Of a stretch of 45,196 nt of DNA, positions 1 to 8,576 are shown piece by piece (the first letter of the stretch is position 1; each line of letters starts with the position of its first letter). A program made the position numbers and the translations under genes. The DNA is taken from contig DYKG01000029.1 of the NCBI GenBank assembly GCA_020722725.1, positions 1 to 45,196 on the forward strand, written 5' to 3'. This DNA comes from Candidatus Methylomirabilis sp. Its GTDB lineage: Bacteria; Muiribacteriota; Ozemobacteria; Ozemobacterales; Ozemobacteraceae. Below the pieces are notes generated by a model. The model did not search any database. It saw only the letters and a list, made by a program, of their open reading frames with translations, and was not told the DNA's origin.

Positions 1-81
1 CCCGACGAAACCATTGCCGGAAGCTGCACCAATCCGCATACCGAGAATTGCTGTAGTGGTATAATGTTTCTTGAATGTCAT
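1..81 (-). CDS. Possible 5' end of a divergent gene running off the window
   Basis: An open frame of 27 codons starts with ATG at 81 and continues off the left edge. The translation begins MTFKKHYTTT and continues into a Gly/Ala-rich stretch (GMRIGAASGNG). I do not recognise the family. There is no strong ribosome binding site in front of the ATG. The gene would be divergent from the cyclase that follows. With so few codons this may be chance; what supports it is the absence of stops and the plausible composition. Confidence 0.25.
   Translation of the reverse strand, partial: MTFKKHYTTTAILGMRIGAASGNGFVG
57..65 (+). promoter_or_regulatory. Extended -10 promoter candidate for the GAF cyclase
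   Basis: TGGTATAAT is a perfect extended -10 (TGn-TATAAT) about 65 bp upstream of the chosen start. No good -35 hexamer sits 17 bp upstream, which extended -10 promoters do not require. Confidence 0.35.
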
Positions 82-130
82 GCAATACTTGAGCTAGAAT
101 TGTCAATCATTGAGAAGGGTATATCAGGGT

Positions 131-2476
131 ATGGAAATGTCATCCGCAATCATTCAGCAAATTCTCACCGAGAATCTGACCAATGATGACATTCACGAGA
201 TTGTAAGCCGAGTTAAGGCCGGTGAGAGTGGCAACTATTCCGAAGCGCTTGCATCAATACTTGACCGGGTTGGCAGTTTACTCAATGTTTCTGAAAGACT
301 GCTCGATAACCTGCTTTTGCTGCTGGTTGAAATAACCTCTGATATTGCCCATGCCGAGCGGGGCACTCTTTTCCTTGTAGATACAGAGACCGGAGAGCTT
401 TTTTCACGGGTGGTTAAGGGGTCAGAAGTTGAAGAAATCAGATTCCCGATGAATCTCGGCATTGCCGGCACCGTTCTCGAGAACCAGGAAATATTGACCG
501 TTGAAGATGCTTACTCTGACCAGCGTTTTAATTCAGATATTGACAAAAAGACCGGCTATCAGACGAAAAACCTGGTGTGTCTGCCGGTCAGGGTTAGCCC
601 TGGCGGATCAGTTATCGGGGTTCTTGAACTGCTGAACCTGGCAAAATTGCCCCTTGATTCGGTTACCATGCAGGTTCTTGAGAAAGTTACCGCCAATTCG
701 GGAAAAGTTCTGAAAAACGCTCATCAATTCGAGCAGATTCAGCAGGCCCGCGAAAATGAATCGCATCTTCTTGAGCTTGCATCGGTTATTTCATCAGAAT
801 TGCAGCTCAAACCTCTACTTGAAAAGATCATGGAAGCAGTTATCATGATTTTGAACTGTGACCGTGCTACGATCTTTCTGTATGACGAAAAAAACAATGA
901 ACTCTGGTCGCAGGTAGCTCTTGGCATGAACCAGGAAATCAGGATTCCCGCCAATCGTGGTATTGCCGGCGAAGTATTTTCAACAGGCTGTACCGTCAAT
1001 ATTCCCGATGCTTACAAAGATTCACGCTTCAACCAACAGATTGACCTGAAAACCGGGTATCGCACCCGCAATATTCTTTGTATGCCCCTGATCAACAAAC
1101 ATGGTGTTGCAATTGGCGTAACCCAGGTATTGAACAAGCGTGTTGGCGCTTTTAACCGGGCTGATGAGAAAAAACTGCGTAGCTTTTCTGCTCAGGCCTC
1201 AATTGCAATCGAAAATGCCAAGCTCTTCAATGAAGTGTTTAACATGAAGAACTACAGTGAAAGCATTCTGCGCAGTCTGTCCAATGGGGTTATCAGCGTT
1301 AACCATCTGCGAAAAATTGAAAAATGCAATGGTATAGCCTGTCGAATTCTCGGTGCCGACGAAAGCAATATTGTTGGCAGGTTTTCTGATATTACTTTTA
1401 CCGGTGACAACCACTGGATTGTTGACAGCCTGCGCCGGGTAATTGCCACCAACGACTCAGACAGTTTTATCGATGCTGAAATTACCAACATGCAGGGCAA
1501 GAAGGTTTCAGTAAACATGTCGGTAGTGCCTCTGCGTAGCATTTCTGACGAACCGATGGGTGGTCTGCTTATAATGGAAGATTTGTCGATTGAAAAGCGC
1601 ATGAAAGGCACTCTTGCTCGTTACATGACCAAAGAAATCGCCGATCAGCTGATGGACTCGGACGGAGCCGAGCTGGGTGGGCAGATTAAAGAGCTTTCGA
1701 TACTTTTTTCCGATATCAGAAACTTTACCACCATTTCTGAGAAGCTTGGGCCGCAGGAAACCGTGGCGATGCTCAACGAATACTTCTCGACCATGGTTGA
1801 TATCGTGTTTCATCATGGCGGTATTCTTGATAAATTCATTGGTGATGCCATGCTTGGGGTTTTCGGAGCGCCGTTTTCATCTGACGAAGATGCTGACAAG
1901 GCCGTCTGCACTGCGGTTGACATGATGAAAGCGCTCAAGCAGTTTAACGCCAATCGCATGCTTAAAAATCAACAGGTAATCAATATTGGAATCGGCATCG
2001 CCACTGATAACGTTCTGGTCGGCAATATCGGTTCGATTAAACGCATGGATTACACCGTAATCGGAGATGGGGTTAACCTGGCATCACGCCTTGAAGGCGC
2101 TACCAAGTTCTACCACGCCGACATTCTGATCAGCGAAAAGACCTGCGATTTACTGAAATACCGCTACTTTATCCGTGAGGTTGACCTGATAAGAGTTAAG
2201 GGCAAAACCCTGCCGGTTAAGGTCTTCGAAGTGCTTGACCATCATGATAAGCAGACATTCCCCGAGATGGAAAAGGTTATCAGGCTGACTCACCAGGGCA
2301 TCGATCTTTATCGCCAGCAGCGCTGGCAGGAAGCAATCGACATATTCAACAGTGCAATTAGGCTCAACCACAAAGACGAGCTTTGCAAGATGTATGTGGT
2401 TCGCTGCAATTTTTTCATGGAAAATCCTCCGGATCCTGACTGGGACGGCGTATGGATAATGACCACCAAGTCCTGA
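131..2476 (+). CDS. GAF-GAF-PAS class III adenylate/guanylate cyclase with TPR-like tail
   Basis: A soluble class III nucleotide cyclase that should make cAMP (class IIIb-like) from ATP in the cytoplasm. Order, numbered from ATG 131: two GAF domains (about 50-200 and 210-370), a PAS-like segment (about 385-490), the catalytic domain (about 510-700) and a C-terminal helical TPR-like tail ending in NPPDPDWDGV. All catalytic positions are present: metal Asp528 (FSDIRNF) and Asp572 (FIGDAML), Lys568, Thr642 (DYT), Asn649 and Arg653 (GVNLASRLE). It should therefore work as a homodimer. A TTG at 110 extends the frame, but GAGAAGGG at 112-119 fits the ATG at 131 better. It is followed after 12 bp by the HEAT-repeat gene and then a sigma factor, suggesting one operon. 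The ligand of the GAF domains is unknown. Confidence 0.9.
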   Translation: MEMSSAIIQQILTENLTNDDIHEIVSRVKAGESGNYSEALASILDRVGSLLNVSERLLDNLLLLLVEITSDIAHAERGTLFLVDTETGELFSRVVKGSEVEEIRFPMNLGIAGTVLENQEILTVEDAYSDQRFNSDIDKKTGYQTKNLVCLPVRVSPGGSVIGVLELLNLAKLPLDSVTMQVLEKVTANSGKVLKNAHQFEQIQQARENESHLLELASVISSELQLKPLLEKIMEAVIMILNCDRATIFLYDEKNNELWSQVALGMNQEIRIPANRGIAGEVFSTGCTVNIPDAYKDSRFNQQIDLKTGYRTRNILCMPLINKHGVAIGVTQVLNKRVGAFNRADEKKLRSFSAQASIAIENAKLFNEVFNMKNYSESILRSLSNGVISVNHLRKIEKCNGIACRILGADESNIVGRFSDITFTGDNHWIVDSLRRVIATNDSDSFIDAEITNMQGKKVSVNMSVVPLRSISDEPMGGLLIMEDLSIEKRMKGTLARYMTKEIADQLMDSDGAELGGQIKELSILFSDIRNFTTISEKLGPQETVAMLNEYFSTMVDIVFHHGGILDKFIGDAMLGVFGAPFSSDEDADKAVCTAVDMMKALKQFNANRMLKNQQVINIGIGIATDNVLVGNIGSIKRMDYTVIGDGVNLASRLEGATKFYHADILISEKTCDLLKYRYFIREVDLIRVKGKTLPVKVFEVLDHHDKQTFPEMEKVIRLTHQGIDLYRQQRWQEAIDIFNSAIRLNHKDELCKMYVVRCNFFMENPPDPDWDGVWIMTTKS

Positions 2477-2488
2477 AGCAGAAAATGG

Positions 2489-4975
2489 TTGTCGCAAAAC
2501 TTGCCTTTGAATAACGAACAACAGAATCTGGTCAATGATCTGAAGGCTCCAATCAAGTCCTTCAGAATTTTTGCGCTTGAAGAAGCGATCAAGACCGGGG
2601 CTTCGCCAGAAGTTCTACAGATTCTACAGGAACTGAAACAGAGCGAATCTGACGAGGAATGTCTAAGCCTGATTAATTACGCCCTTTCATCGGTAGCTGA
2701 GCGTCTTGATGGCATTCAGAAAAAAGATCAGAAAAAGAAAAAAACGGATACGGATTTTCAAAGTTCATGGAAGAATGCCGATGATAACCAGAAAATGCGA
2801 CTATTGTCGGAATTGCCGGCCCGTCTTCCTGCCGCCATAAAAGAAATTGGCCCAGGCCTTCTGGTTACAGAAAAATCCACGGTTATTGCTGCCAGAATCA
2901 TCAGAATTTTTTGCCGAACCTGGCCTGAAGACCAGTTTCATCTGATTGCCAATCTGCTTACATCGGAAAGCCTCAGCTTAAGGCTTGCTTCGCTGCGCAC
3001 CATAGTGCATATGAAACCTGAGCTTCTTCTGGAAGATCTGCCGAAACTGCTTTTTTCTGAAGATCCGCAGATAAAAGCTCTGGCGATAAGGGGGCTGGTG
3101 AAAATAGATAAAGAGGAAGCGCTCAACCATCTTCAGGCCTTGCTGCTTTCTTCAAATCTCTCTGACCGCCTTGCCGCCATTCAGAATTGTCCATTTCTGC
3201 CTTTTGAGATGGTTAAGCCCGTTCTGTTGAAATACTTTTCTGCCGAAAACCACCCTGATTTGCTGATTCGAGCCGGATGGATTCTGGAAATGAACCCCGA
3301 TGTCCAGGTGCCTTTCAAGCTTTTTGAAATTGCTGAGCGTTCGCCTGCTAAAAAGGCAGAATTGGTAAGAAAGATTCTTAACGATGCAGTTAAGATTCTC
3401 GAAAAATCAGGCATTCTCGGCAATGATTTTCAACAATACACCCGCCAGCTTCAGCAATGGGTTAACCGGCGCAATGCTTTGCGTTTCGCCCAGAAAATGG
3501 CTCAACGGCTTGAAGCTCAAGAGATCCCACCAGAGCTCGATCAGCAGATAAGAAGCCGATTGAGTCAGGCCACAATACAGGAAGCCTTTGCAGACGCTTT
3601 GAATTGGCCAGTCTCGCCAACGGTAAAAGGTAGAATTTCAGCCTATCTTAAGGGTTGCCCCAAAGGAGCGGTTGAAAAAGCTAATCCGGAAGCTCAAATG
3701 TCGCAAAAAATTAAAACGCAGGATGCAAAACCGGTGGTGGATATTGTCGGCAAAACCACTGAGCCTCCGGCAGTAATCCTGAAAGGTAAACCTGACCATG
3801 AGCTGATTTCTTTTTTCTCGCAGATTGAAGATAATTCAATTAAAAATTTATTTGACGAAACTTTGAAAATGATTTCTGACCGCAATGTCAGCTCTGAAGT
3901 CAGAGTGGCCGCCCTGAACTCTCTGGTCAGACGAAAAATCAGCGGGGCAGAAGTGGTTGCCGAAAAACTGGTTACCAGCACCGATATTGCAATAGCTACC
4001 GCAGCTCTTGAATATCTTGGTGAAACCGACCCCGAAAGAGTTTTTCCCTATCTCGGGCAATGTCTTAAAGTGCCCGATGTCCGCATTAAATCGGTTGCTT
4101 TGGGGATCTTGAAAAATTACGATTTCAATCAGGCCGTATCGTCTCTGAGTGCCATGCTTAAAGCAAATGACCCTGAACAGCAGAGAATGGCTTTGAAGTG
4201 CATGGAACAGTTCGATTTTGCTCTGATTCGTGAACTGCTCACCGGATATCTGGAAAAATGCGACAATGAATCACTGCTTGAAGCCGGTCTTTGTTATTTT
4301 GCCGCCAACCCGGCTGCTGAAAATGCTTACTGTCTGTTTAAAATTGAGCAGGCCCAGTCAGGAAATGTGGCCAGGCACGCACAAAAGCTGCGGCAGGCCT
4401 GTTCCGAAAACTCCGTTGAATTGACCGCTATTGCTGTGTCTGCCGAAGCCCCCGGTGAAACCGAAGATACCCTCAAACAGCGCTATCAAAATGAACAGAA
4501 GCGCAAAAAAGAAGCCCGGCCTGCTTATGCATACCGCGAAAAAGACCCCGAACCTGCCGGAACCAGAGAAAACCTGCTCGCAATTTTGACCGCAATCAGG
4601 GAATTTGCTTCGGCGAAAAGCTCTTTCATTGCTTTTCTAATTCTTGTTTTTGTTGCTGGAGGGTTTTATACTTTATTTGTGCCATCGTCTCAGGTGAAGG
4701 AAGGTTCAACTACCGGAAACGCCATCAGAGCGGGGCAGTATCTGCGCGAGGGAACAGTGACCAGAACAAGCGGAACGGCAGTTGAATTTACCAGTGTTTC
4801 CGGTGAGAAATTCGTTTTTCACCCGGTTCGCGATGGCTATCGCATGCCCCCGCTGAGCAGTAAGCTCAGAGTTTCGCTGGTTCCGTTCCGCAAGGGGCCC
4901 GATGGAATTTTTCTCGCAAGGGTAAGAGCGATGCGCCAGATTGACAGCTTTTCTGCCCAGGACCAGGGCTCATGA
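2489..4975 (+). CDS. HEAT-repeat protein with one C-terminal membrane segment
   Basis: An 828-residue protein. Residues about 1-640 are helical repeats of HEAT type with recurring patterns such as ALAIRGLVKID and VRIKSVALGILKNY, interrupted near 400 by a linker. A charged Lys/Glu-rich segment precedes a single transmembrane helix (about 717-736, FIAFLILVFVAGG). A small C-terminal domain (about 740-828) follows. HEAT solenoids normally serve as protein-binding scaffolds; no catalytic motif is visible. The start is a TTG at 2489 with a poor ribosome binding site, so the true start may be slightly different. Its stop overlaps the ATG of the sigma factor (ATGA), so the two are probably translationally coupled. 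I infer a role in signalling between the cyclase and the sigma factor from position only. Confidence 0.75.
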   Translation: MSQNLPLNNEQQNLVNDLKAPIKSFRIFALEEAIKTGASPEVLQILQELKQSESDEECLSLINYALSSVAERLDGIQKKDQKKKKTDTDFQSSWKNADDNQKMRLLSELPARLPAAIKEIGPGLLVTEKSTVIAARIIRIFCRTWPEDQFHLIANLLTSESLSLRLASLRTIVHMKPELLLEDLPKLLFSEDPQIKALAIRGLVKIDKEEALNHLQALLLSSNLSDRLAAIQNCPFLPFEMVKPVLLKYFSAENHPDLLIRAGWILEMNPDVQVPFKLFEIAERSPAKKAELVRKILNDAVKILEKSGILGNDFQQYTRQLQQWVNRRNALRFAQKMAQRLEAQEIPPELDQQIRSRLSQATIQEAFADALNWPVSPTVKGRISAYLKGCPKGAVEKANPEAQMSQKIKTQDAKPVVDIVGKTTEPPAVILKGKPDHELISFFSQIEDNSIKNLFDETLKMISDRNVSSEVRVAALNSLVRRKISGAEVVAEKLVTSTDIAIATAALEYLGETDPERVFPYLGQCLKVPDVRIKSVALGILKNYDFNQAVSSLSAMLKANDPEQQRMALKCMEQFDFALIRELLTGYLEKCDNESLLEAGLCYFAANPAAENAYCLFKIEQAQSGNVARHAQKLRQACSENSVELTAIAVSAEAPGETEDTLKQRYQNEQKRKKEARPAYAYREKDPEPAGTRENLLAILTAIREFASAKSSFIAFLILVFVAGGFYTLFVPSSQVKEGSTTGNAIRAGQYLREGTVTRTSGTAVEFTSVSGEKFVFHPVRDGYRMPPLSSKLRVSLVPFRKGPDGIFLARVRAMRQIDSFSAQDQGS

Positions 4976-5517
4976 AAACCGACAGGCAGACCGAAGATCT
5001 TTTTCTGATCGCAAAAATCAGGGCAGGCGATGTACCGGCTCTCGAACGTCTGGTTGATAAATACATTCCGCAATTGATCGGATTTTTTCGCTACTTGCGG
5101 GTTCCTGAGTTGATGGTGGATGATCTGGTTCAGGAAACCTTCGAACGGTTTCTGCGCCGTCTTGAAACCTACGACCAGGAAAAGAAATTTTCCGCATGGC
5201 TGCTGACGATTGGGCGCAATCTGTATTTTGACGAATGTCGTCGTCAGGTCAGGCAGAAAGATCATCAGGCCGATATAATGCCCGGTCATCAGGCAACTCC
5301 GGAAGAAGAAGTGGTGGTAAAGCAAAGCGCTTCTGAACTGCTTTCTACTTTGAATGATCAAGAGCGGTTTCTTGTAGATCTGCGAATCTTTCAGGGTCTT
5401 GCTTTTGCTGAAATTGCCGAATTGACCGGGGAGAACGATGCCACGATAAGGTCGCGGTTTTTTCGCCTGATGGGTCGTCTGCGCATTGCGACCCAGAAAA
5501 CCACGGTGGCTGAATAA
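4972..5517 (+). CDS. ECF-type RNA polymerase sigma factor
   Basis: A 181-residue sigma-70 family protein of extracytoplasmic-function size. Region 2 lies at about residues 25-90 (LMVDDLVQETFERFLRR, then FSAWLLTIGRNLYFDECRR). Region 4 is a C-terminal helix-turn-helix at about 125-175 (ERFLVDLRIFQGLAFAEIAELTG). Regions 1 and 3 are missing, as in ECF factors. It would direct RNA polymerase to a dedicated set of promoters. The ATG overlaps the stop of the HEAT gene by 4 bp. A protein with an anti-sigma zinc finger is encoded convergently just downstream, and I infer that it is the regulator of this factor. Confidence 0.9.
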   Translation: MKTDRQTEDLFLIAKIRAGDVPALERLVDKYIPQLIGFFRYLRVPELMVDDLVQETFERFLRRLETYDQEKKFSAWLLTIGRNLYFDECRRQVRQKDHQADIMPGHQATPEEEVVVKQSASELLSTLNDQERFLVDLRIFQGLAFAEIAELTGENDATIRSRFFRLMGRLRIATQKTTVAE

Positions 5518-5520
5518 GGC

Positions 5521-5546
5521 AAAAAAAGCTGCCCGAAGGCAGCTTT
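5521..5546 (-). terminator. Intrinsic terminator of the FecR/anti-sigma gene
   Basis: AAAGCTGCC (5525-5533) pairs perfectly with GGCAGCTTT (5538-5546) around a CGAA loop. Read on the minus strand, the hairpin is followed by a run of T (complement of 5521-5527), so it terminates transcription from the minus-strand gene. It could also weakly stop the sigma-factor transcript. Confidence 0.8.
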
Positions 5547-5564
5547 CCAAGGATATAACTTAAC

Positions 5565-6371
5565 CTACTCACTGTCGATGCTTGGGATTGTTTCAGAAGC
5601 ATTCACTGCATCAGCCTGCATTTCTACAGAATCGCCGGCACTGAGAACTTTTTCCGAACCTTGATCGGGCTTGACTTTTACTCTGCCTTCGATAACCTTA
5701 ACCACCGTTTTATGAGTGGTCGAATCGCATGAGAAAACGGTGCCCAGCACGAAGATCTGACCGTGCGGCGTGCTCGCGGTAAAGGTCTGTGGGTTCTTAA
5801 CCACGCTGGCGGTCAGAAATCCTGAAGTGAGGTGAAAGCCCCGGGGGGCAATGGTAAGACGGGCTGGTCCTTCTACCTTCAGCGAAGACCCATCGGGAAT
5901 GGTAATCGTTGCCTTTTCGCCAGGCTGCAAAGAAACCGGGTTGTCGAGAGAAACTTCTTTCTTCGCTTCGCCGTTAACTGAAATTTTGAAATTCTGCGTC
6001 AGCACTATTGGCAGACTGTTTCGCGGCTTGACCGGAACATCTTTGTTCAGCATCGGGAATGAAACGGAAAACGCCAGTATCAGGGCGGCAGCACCCAAAG
6101 CAAGCCTGAAAAACCAGCTCTGAAAGAAAGATACGGGCTTTTCATCAGCGTATTTTTCTTTCAGAATTGGAATCAGACGTTTCATCACCTGACCTTTAAG
6201 GGTCTGGTATTCGATGGCAGTTGCGGTCGGAAGCTCACTGATCGCCTGAATGGTGGCAAGAGTATGCCGGCACTGCCGGCATGCAGAAAGATGAGTCTGA
6301 TTGGGGCCTTTTCCGCTAAGCGCCTGATCAAGCACATCTTCGCACTCTTTTGAGAGTTCCTGGCTGGTCAT
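5565..6371 (-). CDS. Anti-sigma-like zinc finger + TM + FecR domain protein
   Basis: A 268-residue protein. The N-terminus carries an anti-sigma zinc-finger (ZAS) signature H-x3-C-x2-C: His27, Cys31, Cys34. One transmembrane helix follows at about 90-110 (LALGAAALILAFSV), then a FecR-type domain (about 130-245) with the pattern GEKATITIPDGSSLKVEGPA and TPHGQIFVLGTVF. ZAS domains bind ECF sigma factors, and FecR domains act as periplasmic signal-transducing modules. The protein should hold a sigma factor at the membrane. The convergent sigma gene at 4972 is the obvious partner, although such pairs are usually encoded in the same direction. A strong terminator separates the two genes. It lies 28 bp downstream of a lipoprotein gene. 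Confidence 0.8.
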   Translation of the reverse strand: MTSQELSKECEDVLDQALSGKGPNQTHLSACRQCRHTLATIQAISELPTATAIEYQTLKGQVMKRLIPILKEKYADEKPVSFFQSWFFRLALGAAALILAFSVSFPMLNKDVPVKPRNSLPIVLTQNFKISVNGEAKKEVSLDNPVSLQPGEKATITIPDGSSLKVEGPARLTIAPRGFHLTSGFLTASVVKNPQTFTASTPHGQIFVLGTVFSCDSTTHKTVVKVIEGRVKVKPDQGSEKVLSAGDSVEMQADAVNASETIPSIDSE

Positions 6372-6399
6372 TTTAATTACCTGCTAAGCTGTCAGATTG

Positions 6400-7296
6400 T
6401 TATTTAAACAGATTTTTGATGGAACTTATTGCGTCTTCAAATTTGCCGAAAGCATCCTTGGTGTCATCGACAACTTTTTTGAGTGAATCAATGGTTCCTT
6501 TGGCAATATCACCGAATTTTTTGGCTTCGGCAATGACCGATTCAACATCTTTCTTTGAACCTTCGAAAAGAGACTTGGCTTCTTTTGAAGTGGGATCTTT
6601 TCTGATTTTTTCAAGGTTGTCTTTGATCTTTTTGATTCTATCGGTCAGAGCTTTTTTTTCATCATCGGTCATTTTCAGGCTTTTCAGCTGGCCGGCGATG
6701 CTTGATACGCCATCAGAAATTTTCCTGGTGCCATCGGCAACCACAGCTGCCTGCGCCTTGATTTCACTTTCAGTTGAAACCTCCGCTTCATTATCGTCTT
6801 TGTCTGCTGATGAGTCGCTTTTACCAGTTTCTTCCGGTTTAATCGTGATTTCGGCATCTTCATCGTCGGGAGAGTTGACGATGTCGCTGGTTGGAGCAGT
6901 GGTGTCAATATCTTCACCCGAGGAATCCTTGCCTGCATTTGCTATCGCGCTGGTGACTTCCTTGACCTGGTTACCAACATTGCCTATTTTATCAAAAACA
7001 CTGCTGACTTTTCCGAAGCCATCCTGGATCTTTTCTGCTACCGGGGCGAAATCTTTAAAAATCTCCTTGCCCGCGTCAAGAATAGGGCTGACGAATTCTT
7101 TGGCTTTTCCGATGAAGTCTTTGGCGAAACTCAGGCCTTTGTCGATGAAACCGCTCAGTTTTCCGCCAATGTCCCCGATAACATTCTGCAGACCGCTGAC
7201 TATCGAACCGATGTCGAAGTTACAACCGGTCAAGGTCATCGAAACGATGAGCATGAAAGTAACGAATAAAGAACCCCTAAGTGTTTTTGCAAACAT
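6400..7296 (-). CDS. Predicted lipoprotein with long amphipathic helices
   Basis: A 298-residue protein starting with a lipoprotein signal peptide; the lipobox is L22-T-G-C25, so Cys25 would be lipidated. The mature part is two blocks of amphipathic, Lys/Asp-rich helices (about 30-110 and 185-298) joined by an acidic, low-complexity linker (about 115-175, rich in Asp, Glu, Ser, Thr). The helices resemble phasin or apolipoprotein-like coiled coils, but I recognise no family. An AGGAGG ribosome binding site lies about 7 nt before the ATG. It sits between the pilin cassette and the FecR gene on the same strand; whether it belongs to that transcript is unknown. The long reading frame on the opposite strand is a shadow. 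Confidence 0.7.
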   Translation of the reverse strand: MFAKTLRGSLFVTFMLIVSMTLTGCNFDIGSIVSGLQNVIGDIGGKLSGFIDKGLSFAKDFIGKAKEFVSPILDAGKEIFKDFAPVAEKIQDGFGKVSSVFDKIGNVGNQVKEVTSAIANAGKDSSGEDIDTTAPTSDIVNSPDDEDAEITIKPEETGKSDSSADKDDNEAEVSTESEIKAQAAVVADGTRKISDGVSSIAGQLKSLKMTDDEKKALTDRIKKIKDNLEKIRKDPTSKEAKSLFEGSKKDVESVIAEAKKFGDIAKGTIDSLKKVVDDTKDAFGKFEDAISSIKNLFK

Positions 7297-7374
7297 ACTT
7301 TTCCTCCTGTGTGGAAATTTCTTTCAATCAACTTACGTCGACTGAATTTTTTTTGTTGCAGAATTTAAAAAAAA

Positions 7375-8109
7375 TTATCCGCCAGGCGACCTGAGTAAAG
7401 TATGCCAGTTGGGAACTGTTCTGAGCTGGTTCCACATCGAATGAAAATACTCTGGGTACACCACATCAAAAAAATCGGCCAGAATAACCCCGGTTACTTC
7501 ATCGGAAATTTTTTCGCCGGGTGTATTCCCCTGCATTTCGCTTGGATGAACCGCGTCGAGAAGCTGTAGAGTGACGAAATAGTAATATTGGTTTTTTCCC
7601 TGGGGCTGCAGCATTATTGGCTTTATTTCAAAAAAGTTGACCCGGTTCGAAAGAATTCTTTTCGTCGTTTTTCCGCCGAATTTTTCTTCCCGGGTGAGCT
7701 TTAATGAAGGTTTTTCAGGGTCGCCGTTGTCTTCAACCGTATAAGTTATTTCTGAAAGATCACGGAAATTGATGCCCGAAGTCTGGCTGGTGAAGATTTC
7801 GCTCATCTTCTGATGGCTCGGGTAGCTTAAAAAATTATAGACATTTTTCGGCGGGGTTCCTGAGGTCTTCAAAACGTCATCGAAATTGAAAACCGAACTC
7901 AATGGCAGAGGAAAACATGCCATTTTCAGGTCGGCGTGTACCTGACGAATTACCCGGCGTGCTTCGAGGGTAGTGTCAATTCTCAACATCCCCTTTAAAG
8001 ATGTCTGGGTGCCGGAACGCAAAACCATGAAAACAGGTCCCATTAGAAGAGCCATGCAGATCGCAACGATCATAATTTCTACCAGAGTAAAGCCTGAACG
8101 GATCTTCAT
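7375..8109 (-). CDS. Prepilin-like protein (PilW/GspJ type)
   Basis: A 244-residue protein with a type III (prepilin) signal: a short basic leader, cleavage after Gly6 in SG^FTLVEIMIV, Glu at +5 of the mature protein, and a hydrophobic helix (about 8-27). The remainder looks like the globular head of a minor pseudopilin. These proteins assemble with partners at the tip of type IV pili or type II secretion pseudopili after processing by prepilin peptidase. The start overlaps the previous gene's stop by 4 bp (ATGA), so it is coupled with the PilV/GspI-like gene. No peptidase, ATPase or secretin gene is in the window. Confidence 0.8.
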   Translation of the reverse strand: MKIRSGFTLVEIMIVAICMALLMGPVFMVLRSGTQTSLKGMLRIDTTLEARRVIRQVHADLKMACFPLPLSSVFNFDDVLKTSGTPPKNVYNFLSYPSHQKMSEIFTSQTSGINFRDLSEITYTVEDNGDPEKPSLKLTREEKFGGKTTKRILSNRVNFFEIKPIMLQPQGKNQYYYFVTLQLLDAVHPSEMQGNTPGEKISDEVTGVILADFFDVVYPEYFHSMWNQLRTVPNWHTLLRSPGG

Positions 8110-8576
8110 TTTGGTCGCTCCATCACCAAAGATTCAAGAGTTACGGCTTTGCGGCTCATCCAGACGTCAACCTTGCTCTGGCCACGTGCTGCCACGGTCA
8201 CCTTAATTTTGATTCCGTTCAAATCACCTGAGCTGATCGAAGTCAGCTCGATCTGTCTCTGAAATAGTCTGGCTTCGTTGGGATACTGCATATCTGACAT
8301 GGCGTCGAAATCTATATCAACAAAAGAACCGACCGGATAGAGAGATGGCGGTGATGTATTGCCTTTAACAATATCGTTCAGGCAATCGTAGCCAAAGCCT
8401 CGAAAAATTTCAATGGGCTCGCGGGCCAGCGAAAACGCAAGAAATTCATAATAGGCATCCATGGAACCCTGATTTGAAGAGCGATTCATCCATAATACCG
8501 AAAGAATGGCGATTGACAGGAATGCCATAGCGATAACTATTTCAATTAATGAAAAGGCTCTTCTCTTATTCTTCAT
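8106..8576 (-). CDS. Prepilin-like protein (PilV/GspI type)
   Basis: A 156-residue minor-pilin-like protein. The N-terminal leader MKNKRRA is followed by the processing motif FSLIEIVIAMAFLS, with Ala rather than Gly at -1, which prepilin peptidases tolerate but which is less common. The hydrophobic helix runs to about residue 28. The rest is a small pilin head with no cysteine pairs that would aid classification. It overlaps the upstream long gene by 11 bp and the downstream prepilin gene by 4 bp, so the three form one operon. The order long PilX/GspK-like, PilV-like, PilW-like is the reverse of most minor-pilin operons. Confidence 0.78.
   Translation of the reverse strand: MKNKRRAFSLIEIVIAMAFLSIAILSVLWMNRSSNQGSMDAYYEFLAFSLAREPIEIFRGFGYDCLNDIVKGNTSPPSLYPVGSFVDIDFDAMSDMQYPNEARLFQRQIELTSISSGDLNGIKIKVTVAARGQSKVDVWMSRKAVTLESLVMERPK

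Noticed and set aside
6416-7345. A 309-codon frame on the + strand through the lipoprotein region
   Set aside because: It is the mirror of the lipoprotein gene, which has a signal peptide, lipobox and AGGAGG site; the + frame is Ser/Leu-rich low complexity with no start signal.
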